A DNA stretch of 64,000 nt from Bin5 sp965207495 (lineage in GTDB: Bacteria > Chloroflexota > Anaerolineae > Caldilineales > Caldilineaceae). The position numbers and the translations under genes were made by a program. The notes below the pieces were generated by a model, which worked only from the letters and a program-made list of their open reading frames with translations, was not told the origin of the DNA and made no database searches. Shown one piece after another: positions 7,467-15,540 of the stretch; within the stretch, counting starts at the first letter, position 1, and every line of letters begins with the position of its first letter. Location of the stretch: the NCBI GenBank assembly GCA_965207495.1, contig OZ242287.1:806001-870000 (forward strand), read 5' to 3'.

Positions 7467-8183
7467 ATGGAAATGCACGAAGGTTTTGAGATATCCGGCG
7501 ACCTTGAGGAGGCGATTAAGAAAGCCGTTGCGGCTAGAGACGAGGCAGCTCGTGTAAACAACGAAGCTGTGAGAGCACTCGGCCCCGAATTAGGTAAAAA
7601 ATACAATGCGCTTAGAAGGGAGGTACATCACGTTCATATGAATTGGGCTATGAGTAGTGAACTTGATGTGCTATCAGAAGATGGAGAACACCGAGAGTTG
7701 CTGTTGGATACGGGAGGATACTTCTTTGTTGAGTTACGTACGGTTTTCTGGGATGATGCGATTCTCAGACTTTCAAAACTCACTGACAAAGCAGAGCAGG
7801 GTCCATCCAGTAACCCTCGACACAATTTATCACTTCGGGCTTTGCTGGACGACATCAGCGACCCAACTCTTAGGTTAAAAGTTGAAAAACTTATCAAAGA
7901 AGCAGAGGCTAAAATAGAAGTGATGAGGATATACCGCAATAAGAGCATCGCACATTTGGATCGCGATGTAACTCTCAATAATCAAACTAGCCTTCCGCTA
8001 ATCTACCCTCAGCATGTAGATGAAGCTCTCTTGGCTGTTGGCAAGGTTTTGGACCGGCTGATGGAGGGGTACACAGGCAGACCATACATGCACGAGTGGG
8101 GTACGGAAGAAGCAATTTCAGATATCCAAGAGCTGTTATATTACCTGGAAGCGGGGCTGAATCGGGGCGGCGCGAAGCCCTGA
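7467..8183 (+). CDS. AbiU2-like HEPN domain protein
   Basis: The product is 238 aa; ATG 7467 follows GGGGAAAG, and ATG 7473 is an alternative. Residues about 85-110 (GYFFVELRTVFWDDAILRLS) and NLSLRALLDD match the helical pattern of AbiU2-type HEPN proteins. RNKSIAHLDRD at about residue 157 carries the R-x(4-6)-H motif typical of HEPN ribonucleases. Members of this group are found in abortive-infection and toxin-antitoxin settings; RNase activity here is inferred. No adjacent nucleotidyltransferase antidote is seen. The gene sits among recombinase, HNH and intron remnants, consistent with a defence or phage-derived island. Confidence 0.6.
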   Translation: MEMHEGFEISGDLEEAIKKAVAARDEAARVNNEAVRALGPELGKKYNALRREVHHVHMNWAMSSELDVLSEDGEHRELLLDTGGYFFVELRTVFWDDAILRLSKLTDKAEQGPSSNPRHNLSLRALLDDISDPTLRLKVEKLIKEAEAKIEVMRIYRNKSIAHLDRDVTLNNQTSLPLIYPQHVDEALLAVGKVLDRLMEGYTGRPYMHEWGTEEAISDIQELLYYLEAGLNRGGAKP

Positions 8184-8220
8184 GAGCGATTCTAAGCGTG
8201 AAACACATAGGGCCAGCCTG

Positions 8221-8488
8221 CAGCCCGGGCCGCCGTCCGGCCCCGTCTTCAAGCTGTCGCCGCCGCAGATCACGCGCCGCATCGCCCAGGCCTGCCGGTC
8301 TCGGCTTCGGCTACAGCGGCCACAGCCCGTGCGTCGGCGCGGCCCAGGCCCTGGCCGCGGCCAACATCTCGCTCGCAGCCATCATGGAGCACGGGCGCTG
8401 GCAGTCGTCGATGATGCCGGCGCGTTATACCCGCCACGCGGCCGCGGCGCAGAGCGCGATGGCGAAACTGTTCGCCCAGGGAGGTTGA
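8221..8488 (+). pseudogene. Frameshifted C-terminal fragment of a tyrosine recombinase
   Basis: One frame reads PVFKLSPPQITRRIAQACR up to about 8298. The next frame continues AGLGFGYSGHSPCVGAAQ, then EHGRWQSSMMPARYTRHA to the stop at 8488. Together they match the catalytic end of phage-integrase/XerD-like recombinases (the HxxR box, GRW, and the nucleophilic Tyr in ARYTRH). The HxxR arginine is Cys here (GHSPC) and the reading frame is broken, so the gene is dead. The N-terminal two-thirds are missing. Confidence 0.7.
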
Positions 8489-8504
8489 ACCAAGGAGATT
8501 AAAG

Positions 8505-9137
8505 ATGAAACGACATTCCCTCATCGCTATCATACTGGCCGTCGCGCTCCTGCTGAACGCCTGCAACACGCCGACAAAGCACTACGAACGGGGCAACGAG
8601 CATTTAGACCTGGGAAACTACCCAGCAGCGATCGCCGACTACACCGCCGCGATCCAGGAAAACCCCCGCTATACGGAGGCCTACTTCCAGCGGGGCATTG
8701 CCTACTATGAAGAGGAACAGTACGAGAGGGCTATCGCAGACTACAGTGTCGTCATAAAGCTCGAGCCCGACGGTGCGTCTGCCCACTTCAACCGGGCCCT
8801 TGCCTATTACTATGAGGGACAGTACACGGAGGCCATCGCTGACTGCAATATCGCCATCAAGCTCAAGCCCCGAAATGCACCCGCCTACAACATTCGGGGC
8901 CGCAGCTATCACGCCCTCGGCGACTGCGACCAGGCCATCTCCGACTACACGCACACAATCAGGCTAGATCCCAAAGACGCGTACCCCTACGCCAATCGGG
9001 CCATCTGCTATGTTAAGCATGGCGAACTCGAGAAAGCCAGAGAGGATTACCAGGTCGCGCTGCCGTTGGCAGACAGCGAACTCGCCGACAGAATTGAGGT
9101 ACAACTGGAATGGCTCGACGAACAGTTAAGGGACTAA
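8505..9137 (+). CDS. TPR-repeat lipoprotein
   Basis: The product is 210 aa. A lipoprotein signal peptide (MKRHSLIAIILAVALLLNAC) places a lipid-modified Cys at residue 20. About five tetratricopeptide repeats follow, each with the YxRG/AI.DY pattern (for example YFQRGIAYYEEEQYERAIAD and YNIRGRSYHALGDCDQAISD). TPR proteins act as protein-interaction scaffolds; the partner is unknown. AAGGAG precedes the ATG. The HNH gene begins three bases after its stop. Confidence 0.8.
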   Translation: MKRHSLIAIILAVALLLNACNTPTKHYERGNEHLDLGNYPAAIADYTAAIQENPRYTEAYFQRGIAYYEEEQYERAIADYSVVIKLEPDGASAHFNRALAYYYEGQYTEAIADCNIAIKLKPRNAPAYNIRGRSYHALGDCDQAISDYTHTIRLDPKDAYPYANRAICYVKHGELEKAREDYQVALPLADSELADRIEVQLEWLDEQLRD

Positions 9138-9901
9138 GTATGCCCATACACCCATCGATGAAGGACCTCTACCCCAAGGACTGGCCCGCCATCAGCAAGC
9201 GCATCCGTTTCGAGCGCGCCGGCGGCAGATGTGAAGATTGCGGCGCTGTGAACGGCGAACCGCACCCTGAGACGGGCAGCGTCGTCGTGCTCAGCGTCGG
9301 CCACCTGAATCACAATCCAAGCGACAACCGCGAAGAAAACCTGCGCGCCTAGTGCCAGCGCGTGCGCCGATCTACGTTGAAGTATGTAGCCTAACAATTA
9401 GGCACGAGAGCAGGAAATCGCGTGGGCCAACCACCCTACTCGAATCCGAAAGGAGGACAGGAAAATAGCATGGTGGAAGAAAGGCGTTTGACAATGACAG
9501 CCATAGGAAGGTCAGAACGTCGAGGCCCGGCACGTATGGTGAAAGCTAGACTGCCTGAACCCCAGATTCCAGTGAGTATAAACAGAGGACTTTCGGGAAA
9601 TCTATGGATGAAACCCGAATCCCCAGAATTCGGCTGCAGCGTTGAGCCGATAAAAAGCCATCGGGCGCAAGCCTGGCCCAATGGAAACCTGCCGAGGGGG
9701 ACACATTCTCCAAGGAGGAAAACCAAGGAGTCGAACGGGGCACCTAAACGAGCCTATCACACACATCAACGGAAGTTCGGGATCGCCTAAGTACCGAGAG
9801 GTATATGGCGACGGAGCCCCCATAGTAGTCCGAGAGCGGGAAAGCCGCTTACATGGCGAAGGGGGGCAGGTGATTCAGACTAAAGAGACAGGGAGGAACG
9901 C

Positions 9902-11719
9902 ATGACGCGAAAAACCGAAACTGTTCTCCAAGTCATCGAGACAAGGGGTAGAGAAGGAAAACCTCTTAGAAGAATCTACCGGGAACTCTATAAGCCGGAA
10001 CTGTACGAACTAGCGTACAGCAGAATCTACGCCAACGCTGGAGCCACCACCAAAGGAACAGGCGAAGAAACACTGGACGGAATGTCTAAGAAACGCATAG
10101 ACAAAATAATCCAGAGAATCATGACCGAGACCTACAGGTGGAAACCAGCAAAAAGAACGTACATACCGAAAGGAAATGGCAAGTCAAGGCCGCTAGGAAT
10201 CCCATCAGGAGACGACAAGCTGCTACAGACTGCTATGACCATCCTACTCGAAGCATACTACGAGCCACAATTCAGCGAAACAAGCCACGGCTTCAGACCA
10301 GGAAAAGGCTGTCATACAGCCCTAAGGGAAATCTCGCAGAAACACGCAGATACCAACTGGTTTATAGAAGGCGACATAAAAGGCTGCTTCGACAACATCG
10401 ACCATGAGACTCTCATAAGAATCCTGGGAAAAGACGTACAGGACGGTCGATTCCTGAACTTGGTAAGGAGATTGCTGAAAGCTGGATACATGGAGAACTG
10501 GCAAAGGTATAACACCTACAGCGGGACACCCCAGGGAGGGATAATAAGCCCCCTCCTAGCAAACATCTACTTGGACAAACTGGACAAGTGGATAGAGAGT
10601 GAACTGCTGCCGGAATACAACCGAAGCCGGTACAAAATCGGTGGAAGAGGAAAATGCTCCCACTATCAAAGCCTAGTGGACAAACGAGTAGAGGCAAAAA
10701 AAGAGGGAGACAGAGAAGCATACCGACTCTACGGGAAGATGATGAAGCCACTATCATCTGTCGTACCAAATGACCCTAAGTACAGAAAACTAAGGTACAT
10801 AAGGTACGCAGACGACTTCCTTCTCAGCTTCGCAGGACCAAAAAGTGAAGCAAACGAGATAAAGCGGAAAATAAGGGAATTTCTCCTGGGAGAACTAAAA
10901 CTGGAAATGTCCGAGGAAAAGACCCTAATAACACACGCCAGAACTGGAAAAGCCAGATTCCTGGGCTACGACCTGCGGATAATGCAGAGTGAAGAGAGGA
11001 AAGCAGTCAATGGCAAGGTATGGTTCGGCGTACCCGCAGAAGTGGTGAAGAACTCCACCAAAAGATACACAAAAGGTGGAAAACCAATCCACAGGAAAGA
11101 ACTGACACGTGACACCGTCTACAGCATCATAATGCAGTACCAGCTTGAATACAGCGGACTCGTGCAGTACTACCAGATGGCTTACAACATCGAGAAATTC
11201 GCCAAATTACGCTGGATAACGGAAACATCCCTACTCAAAACACTGGCCCACAAACTCAAAATGTCCGTAGTCCGGACCTCAAAGAGATACAGAGGGAGGA
11301 AAATGGTCAATGGGAAGAGCTACAAAGTGGTCCAGGAGGTAGTAAGAAGAGAAGGGAAGAGACCGCTCATAGCAACATTCGGCGCAATACCCTTGAAGAG
11401 AAACCCATACCCGGAGAAACTCAACGAAACGGACAACAGAAAGCTGTACGGCAATCGTACGGAGTTGCTAAAACGTATGGACGCCCAAGTCTGTGAGATG
11501 TGCGGAGAATCCGGGGAAATAGAAGTACACCATGTGAACAAGCTGAAGAATCTACACAAACCGGGTAGAAGGCAAAAATCAGCCTGGCAGAAGAGGATGA
11601 TAGCCATCAGAAGAAAGACACTGATGACCTGCAAGGGCTGCCACCAGGCTATCCATACAGGCGTTCACAGAAAAGAATGGGACCTCGCAGAAAAATCACT
11701 GGAGAGCCGGGTGCAATGA
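9902..11719 (+). CDS. Group II intron reverse transcriptase/maturase with HNH endonuclease domain
   Basis: The product is 605 aa. ATG 9902 follows GGGAGG. The RT domain spans about residues 60-365: YIPKGNGKSRPLGIPSGDDK, the block SGTPQGGIISPLLANIYLDK and the catalytic YIRYADDFLLSF at about 300. A maturase/thumb region follows (about 400-500). The C-terminus has an HNH endonuclease domain with zinc-binding CEMCGESGEIEVHHVNKLKN and CKGCHQAIH. It would promote splicing of its own intron and target-primed reverse transcription into DNA. The stop codon lies inside domain V of the intron. All key motifs appear intact. Confidence 0.92.
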   Translation: MTRKTETVLQVIETRGREGKPLRRIYRELYKPELYELAYSRIYANAGATTKGTGEETLDGMSKKRIDKIIQRIMTETYRWKPAKRTYIPKGNGKSRPLGIPSGDDKLLQTAMTILLEAYYEPQFSETSHGFRPGKGCHTALREISQKHADTNWFIEGDIKGCFDNIDHETLIRILGKDVQDGRFLNLVRRLLKAGYMENWQRYNTYSGTPQGGIISPLLANIYLDKLDKWIESELLPEYNRSRYKIGGRGKCSHYQSLVDKRVEAKKEGDREAYRLYGKMMKPLSSVVPNDPKYRKLRYIRYADDFLLSFAGPKSEANEIKRKIREFLLGELKLEMSEEKTLITHARTGKARFLGYDLRIMQSEERKAVNGKVWFGVPAEVVKNSTKRYTKGGKPIHRKELTRDTVYSIIMQYQLEYSGLVQYYQMAYNIEKFAKLRWITETSLLKTLAHKLKMSVVRTSKRYRGRKMVNGKSYKVVQEVVRREGKRPLIATFGAIPLKRNPYPEKLNETDNRKLYGNRTELLKRMDAQVCEMCGESGEIEVHHVNKLKNLHKPGRRQKSAWQKRMIAIRRKTLMTCKGCHQAIHTGVHRKEWDLAEKSLESRVQ

Positions 11720-11737
11720 AAGTTGCACGCCCGGTTC
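11704..11737 (+). ncRNA. Group II intron domain V
   Basis: GAGCCGGGTGCAATGAAAGT followed by TGCACGCCCGGTTC: a 34-nt hairpin with the AGC catalytic triad on the 5' strand, a GAAA tetraloop and the two-nucleotide bulge of the canonical form. The maturase gene ends within it. Confidence 0.9.
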
Positions 11738-11904
11738 GGAGGGGGGCATTGGGAAAAGCTCCACATGGAGAACTCGCCTGGTGCCTACCCTACTGCCACA
11801 ACACCTACGACGCGCCCAAGCGCCGCGCCAACCGCAATCACCGCCAGCTGCGCCAGGCCGGCCAGCTGCACTTCGACCAGCTGCCGCCGCCACTACCGTG
11901 ACGG

Positions 11905-12125
11905 CAGGGGTCAGTGGCGAGTGGTCAGTGGTCAGCAAGGTCGCTACACCGCTAGCCCTGTTCTGCCGTTGCCGTTGACGTTCTCCGTGTTTCTCCGCGG
12001 CCCTTCGCGGACAAAAAAAGTTGCAGTTGCCGTTCTGCAGTTGCAGTTGCAGTTGCCGTTCTCCGTGGCCCTCCGTGTCCTCCGTGGACAAAGGTGTTGC
12101 CGTTGCAGTTCACTAAGAATCTAAA
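11905..12125. repeat. Gene-free stretch of short phrase repeats
   Basis: gtcagtggcgagtggtcagt, then gttctgccgttgccgttgac, ttctccgtgtttctccgcgg, ttgcagttgcagttgcagtt and ccgtggccctccgtgtcctc. The first two phrases also occur at 5735-5820. The third and last are variants of a 'CTCCGTGTCCTCCGTGG' motif. No gene is seen. Confidence 0.6.
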
Positions 12126-12130
12126 ACCCC

Positions 12131-12679
12131 CTAAGCAAGAGCCTCCCCCCCACAAGCAGACCGATACCCGCAGCTAACACACCGCCGCGCCTCATCGTGG
12201 CTCCTGCCAACGTCCTCCGCCCGCCGCGCCTGCCGGATCGCCGCCGCCGTATCCAGCACCCGACCGCGCAGTTCATCTGTAAAAGGGATTTGCAGCGTAG
12301 CGTCTGCGTAACGCAGCAGACCGTACGGGGGCGCAGCGTCAAAATTATCCTCAACCAGCAGACAATACGCCGCCAGCTGCAGAACATGGCTGGCGTATGG
12401 CTGGGCCGGGCGTCTGCGGCTCTTCACCTCCACCGGCACGACGAAGCTCTTGCCCCCGTCGCGCGTCCGCACCAGATAATCCGGCCGCCCCACCAGCCCA
12501 TAGCGCCGGCTGCGCAGCGGATGCTCCGGCGCCTCCATCTCTTCCGTGTCCTGGTACAACACTGAGCCCGCCGGCAAGCCGCTGCTCTGCCGCTGGCGGC
12601 GTCCCAGCCACAACAGCAGACCGCCCAACAGCGCCAGCAGCACGGCCAGCGCCAACGCCAAAGGCAAAGAAAGAATCAT
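12131..12679 (-). CDS. Membrane-anchored Cas4/RecB-like PD-(D/E)XK nuclease
   Basis: The product is 182 aa. An N-terminal membrane helix (ILSLPLALALAVLLALLGGL) is followed by a nuclease core: LVGRPDYLVR (Asp of the active site), VPVEVKSRR (the E-x-K motif) and HVLQLAAYCLLVEDN (the QxxxY helix). C-terminal CVSCGYRSAC supplies three cysteines resembling a Cas4-type iron-sulphur site. Cas4 proteins are soluble exonucleases in CRISPR adaptation; no cas genes or arrays are near, so this is a solitary relative with a membrane tether. It may form an operon with the MaoC gene upstream on the same strand. Confidence 0.7.
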   Translation of the reverse strand: MILSLPLALALAVLLALLGGLLLWLGRRQRQSSGLPAGSVLYQDTEEMEAPEHPLRSRRYGLVGRPDYLVRTRDGGKSFVVPVEVKSRRRPAQPYASHVLQLAAYCLLVEDNFDAAPPYGLLRYADATLQIPFTDELRGRVLDTAAAIRQARRAEDVGRSHDEARRCVSCGYRSACGGEALA

Positions 12680-12697
12680 GCGCAGCAGCCAGCGCCC

Positions 12698-13186
12698 TTA
12701 CGCCTCAGCGTCCGCCCCGGCGGGCCGGTTCTTACACAGAATCTCCCAGCTACCCCGCTGGCAGACCTCGTCCCTCTGGTTCAGCACCTCCATCCTGAAG
12801 GTGACCACACCGCCGCCCATCCGCCGCATCGGCTTCTTCTCGCGCACCGTCGCCCGCAGGCGCACCGTATCCCCGATCAGCACAGGCCGCCGAAACTGCC
12901 ACTCCAGCTTCATGAAAGCCTCGACCGTGCCCTCCATGAAGCCCATCCGCACAGCCAGTCCGCTGGCGATACTCAGCACCAGCAGCCCGTGCGCCACCCG
13001 CTCGCCGAACATCTGCTCCTGGCTGTAATGCACGTCCGTATGAATCCGGTTCCAGTCGCCCGACAGCGCCGCAAAATTGACAATGTCGGCCTCCGTTACC
13101 GTACGGCCCACACTCTCGCAGCCGTCACCCTCCGCAAACTCCTCAAAATAAAGCCCCATCGGGGGCTGCATCGCTCGCGTACCCAT
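12698..13186 (-). CDS. MaoC-like hydratase (hotdog fold)
   Basis: The product is about 162 aa from ATG 13186, chosen because GGGAGGG precedes it; an upstream start at 13216 is possible. The family signature is clear: FAALSGDWNRIHTDVHYSQE carries the catalytic Asp and His, followed by RVAHGLLVLSIASGL. Later strands include LEWQFRRPVLIGDTVRLRAT. MaoC-like enzymes hydrate enoyl-CoA or related substrates; the substrate here is not known. The neighbouring reductase gene on the same strand suggests a small lipid or acyl-CoA pathway. Confidence 0.85.
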   Translation of the reverse strand: MGTRAMQPPMGLYFEEFAEGDGCESVGRTVTEADIVNFAALSGDWNRIHTDVHYSQEQMFGERVAHGLLVLSIASGLAVRMGFMEGTVEAFMKLEWQFRRPVLIGDTVRLRATVREKKPMRRMGGGVVTFRMEVLNQRDEVCQRGSWEILCKNRPAGADAEA

Positions 13187-13216
13187 AGGCCCTCCCAATC
13201 CCGCAGAAGCTTCCAA

Positions 13217-13280
13217 TCCTCAGTAAACGCCAGTGCTACCTGCAGTTACTGACCACTGACCACTAACCACTGACCACTGC
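13217..13280. repeat. ACTGACCACT repeat cluster
   Basis: ttactgaccactgaccacta followed by accactgaccactgcagtta. It is the same phrase family as at 5161, 11905, 38955 and 58890. It separates two genes on the same strand. Confidence 0.6.
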
Positions 13281-13282
13281 AG

Positions 13283-14293
13283 TTACACTTTTACCAGCAT
13301 CTTGCCCAGATTCTCGCCATGAAACAGCCCGATGAACGCCTCGGGCGTATTCTCGATCCCTTCGTGGATCGTCTCCTCCCACTTGAGCTTGCCCTCCTGC
13401 ATCCAGCCGGATACATCGCGCAGAAAGTCGTCGCGGCGTTCAGGATGGTCCGACACGATAAAACCCTGCATCTTCAGCCGGCGCCCGATAATCAGCCCCA
13501 GATTTGCCGGCCCCGGCTCCGCCGACGTGGCGTTGTACATGCTGATCATCCCGCATACAACGATGCGCCCAAAGTCATTCATATACTGCAGCGCCGCCTC
13601 CAGATGCTCGCCCCCCACATTCTCGAAATAGACGTCGATTCCGTCCGGACAGGCATTCTTGAGCGCCCGCCGCAGATTGTTCGTCTCCTTGTAATTGATC
13701 GCCACATCCACGCCCGCGACCTCCTCCAGCCAGCGCGTCTTGGCCTCCGACCCGGCCGACCCCACCACACGGCACCCCTTGATCTTCGCGATCTGGCACA
13801 CCTGGGCGCCGACCGCGCCCGCCGCGCCCGAAACGAACACCGTCTCGCCCTCCTTCGGCGTCCCAATGTCCAGCAGCCCGACATAGGACGTCATCCCCGG
13901 CATACCCAGCGCGCCCAGGTAGCTCTGCAGCGGTCCCAGCGACGGGTCCACTTTGGCCAGATGCCGCGCCTCCGCCAGCGCGTACTCCCGCCAGCCCAGC
14001 ATATGCAGGACGAAGTCCCCCTCCGCAAACTGATCGCTCGTCGAGCTGACCACCTCGCCCACCGCGCCCCCCGTCAGCGGCTCATCCAGCCCGAAGGGCG
14101 GCGTATAGCTGCGCGTATCCCGCATCCGCCCCCGCATATAGGGGTCCACCGAGATAAAACGGTTGCGCACCAGCACCTGGTCCGGCTGGCTGGGCGCCGG
14201 CACCTCGACGCTGACGAGCGCAAAATTGTCCGCCGTCGGCAACCCGTGCGGACGGCTGCGCAGTTGGATTTCACGGCTGGTAACAGAAGTCAT
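13283..14293 (-). CDS. NADP-dependent medium-chain reductase (CurA/PTGR type)
   Basis: The product is about 336 aa from the ATG of MTSVTSREIQLRSRPHG; an upstream start at 14305 is possible. VLVRNRFISVDPYMRGRM is diagnostic of the zinc-independent leukotriene B4 dehydrogenase/curcumin reductase subgroup of medium-chain dehydrogenases. The nucleotide-binding loop is SGAAGAVGAQVCQIAKIKG, followed by VVGSAGSEAKTRWL. YFENVGGEHLEAAL is also typical. These soluble enzymes reduce alpha,beta-unsaturated ketones with NADPH. The substrate is unknown. Length matches the family. Confidence 0.9.
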   Translation of the reverse strand: MTSVTSREIQLRSRPHGLPTADNFALVSVEVPAPSQPDQVLVRNRFISVDPYMRGRMRDTRSYTPPFGLDEPLTGGAVGEVVSSTSDQFAEGDFVLHMLGWREYALAEARHLAKVDPSLGPLQSYLGALGMPGMTSYVGLLDIGTPKEGETVFVSGAAGAVGAQVCQIAKIKGCRVVGSAGSEAKTRWLEEVAGVDVAINYKETNNLRRALKNACPDGIDVYFENVGGEHLEAALQYMNDFGRIVVCGMISMYNATSAEPGPANLGLIIGRRLKMQGFIVSDHPERRDDFLRDVSGWMQEGKLKWEETIHEGIENTPEAFIGLFHGENLGKMLVKV

Positions 14294-14305
14294 TGTTCGC
14301 CCCAA

Positions 14306-14966
14306 ATAGTGGCGGGCCGGCGCCCTGTCAATGCCGCCGGTCCCGGTAACGGTAGAAAGTAGCGCCTAATTTTCCTGCATTGGCCAAAATGCGCAAAATC
14401 CCGACCCCGACCGCAGTCCATGCCTACCCCCAAACGTCATCAGCAACCCAGACGTGCATCCCCAAACAGGGTTAACCCCTCGAATACCTCTCGCTGCAAC
14501 CAAGTCACGATCATCTCCAGTCCCATTCTCCGTCAGCCCAATCGGTGTTCTCTCTCTCCTCTCTTCTCTCTCCTTGCCTTTGGGCGTCCGGGCCTTCGGC
14601 CCTCCCTTGTGCGGGGGCTGCGCCCCCGCAACGCCCCGCCCTAACTAGACCACCGTGCGTATTCTTCTCCAGCAACGTGTCTAGAGAAAGGTGTTTAGCC
14701 AACAGAGTCTACCTCCTCGCCCGCTATCTCAGCCCCTGACCCCTAACCCCTGGAGTTCCCCTGCAGTTCCCCCGCAGTTCCCCTGCCGTTCCAGGAATCG
14801 CTAAAACACAATGAAATATAATATAATCGTGTTTCCATGCCCGAAAATGGCAGGCACGCCAACTTGCGGTCAATCCCCGCGCACACGATGAAACCAACCA
14901 AACATGACTAGGAAACTGAATCCGCCAAAGCTCTGTCCCACCCCGCGCCAAGGCGCCCGAAACTGC
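14306..14966. repeat. Gene-free stretch with a dispersed ~190-bp repeat (first copy)
   Basis: From about 14537 to 14710 the sequence (ctctctcctctcttctctct, tttgggcgtccgggccttcg, gccctcccttgtgcgggggc, tgcgcccccgcaacgccccg, then the ccagcaacgtgtctagag phrase) closely matches 53880-54055. Further on come repeated CTGCAGTTCCCC phrases (14752-14790). No convincing gene is seen. Confidence 0.6.
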
Positions 14967-15300
14967 CAAAATTGAACATCGACTGTCTAATTTTCTTCCC
15001 CCTAATCGCGGGAACTCACAGCAGAGAAATTACACAACCACTGTGTAATTTTTCTCACCATGCGAGGGAGCCCACAGCGGCGGAATTGAACATCCACTGT
15101 CTAATTTTCTCCCCCAAAACCAGGCAACCCACAGCAGTGGAGCTGAACATCGACTGTCCAATTGCCCCTCCAAAGCGAAGGAACCCAAAGCCCTGGAAAT
15201 ACACATCGCCTGTGTAATTTTTCCTCCCAGTGCGAGGCTACCCACAGCAGCGGAATTGCACATCCTCTGTGCAATTTCCTTCCCCGCCTCTGTTCAATTA
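14967..15300. repeat. Tandem array of six ~57-bp hairpin units
   Basis: Units begin near 14967, 15026, 15083, 15140, 15196 and 15253. Each starts with a palindrome: AAATTACACA-ACCAC-TGTGTAATTT in unit 2 and AATTGCACA-TCCTC-TGTGCAATT in unit 6 are perfect. Units 1, 3, 4 and 5 are variants (ATTGAACATCGACTGTCTAATT and similar). The rest of each unit is a C-rich stretch ending in CCCACAGCAGCGG. Arms change together (C:G in unit 6 versus A:T in unit 2), which points to selection on pairing. Confidence 0.8.
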
Positions 15301-15304
15301 GCGT

Positions 15305-15330
15305 AGGGGCACCCCTCGTGGGTGCCCTTT
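15305..15330 (+). terminator. GGGCACCC hairpin followed by TTT
   Basis: GGGCACCC, loop CTCGT, GGGTGCCC, then TTTCTC. It may act as a terminator or be a REP-like palindrome; the phrase 'GTAGGGGCACCCCTCGTGGG' has the look of a dispersed element, and no gene ends just upstream. Confidence 0.4.
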
Positions 15331-15540
15331 CTCGCCCCCATTTGGACTGCGCTACCGAGGACGCAGGCGAAACCAAAGACGCATAAGCGTAGTATAATAA
15401 AGTAAAGGCCTGAGCGATCCAGCACGATGGCTCACTGAAATGACAGGTACCCCAAACCGAATAACCGCCCACAGCACCCGCACCGCTCTCGTCCTCTCGC
15501 CAACGGCGAGCGCAAAAAATGCTCGAACAGGAGCGCACCG

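Larger units (their letters stand above)
9362..11793 (+). mobile_element. Group II intron, full length (2,432 nt)
   Basis: The 5' end is GTGCG (9362-9366), the standard group II boundary. The 3' end is CTAC at 11790-11793, fitting the AY rule. It contains a maturase/reverse transcriptase gene and a canonical domain V at 11704-11737. Boundaries are supported by exact restoration of the HNH frame (CQR-CHN) when it is removed. Its composition is richer in A and AGA/AGG codons than its neighbours, which suggests recent arrival. Confidence 0.85.
9140..11901 (+). pseudogene. HNH endonuclease gene split by a group II intron
   Basis: Exon 1 is 9140-9361 (74 codons): MPIHPSMKDLYPKDWPAISK, then RCEDCGAVNGEPHPETG and SVGHLNHNPSDNREENLRA. 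Exon 2 is 11794-11901 (35 codons): CHNTYDAPKRRANRNHRQLR through to PPPLP. Joining them gives CQR-CHNTYDAPKR in frame, the usual ending of small phage-type HNH proteins. An amber TAG lies at codon 71, where relatives typically have Leu (RALCQR), so even spliced mRNA would not give a full-length protein. The gene is therefore treated as a pseudogene. The intron leaves the codon phase intact. Confidence 0.75.

Noticed and set aside
12131..12679. Part of a CRISPR adaptation module
   Set aside because: Only the Cas4-like fold is present, with a membrane helix, and the neighbours are metabolic genes.
13319..14362. Large plus-strand ORF (347 aa) over the reductase gene
   Set aside because: Its translation is His/Arg/Pro-rich without any fold, and the minus-strand frame has complete reductase motifs.
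14967..15300. CRISPR array
   Set aside because: The ~57-bp units are similar along their whole length, including the parts between palindromes, so there are no unique spacers. No cas genes are near except a solitary Cas4-like gene 2.3 kb away.
15305..15330. Strong intrinsic terminator
   Set aside because: No gene ends in the preceding 900 bases, so it is more likely a dispersed palindrome; kept only with low confidence.
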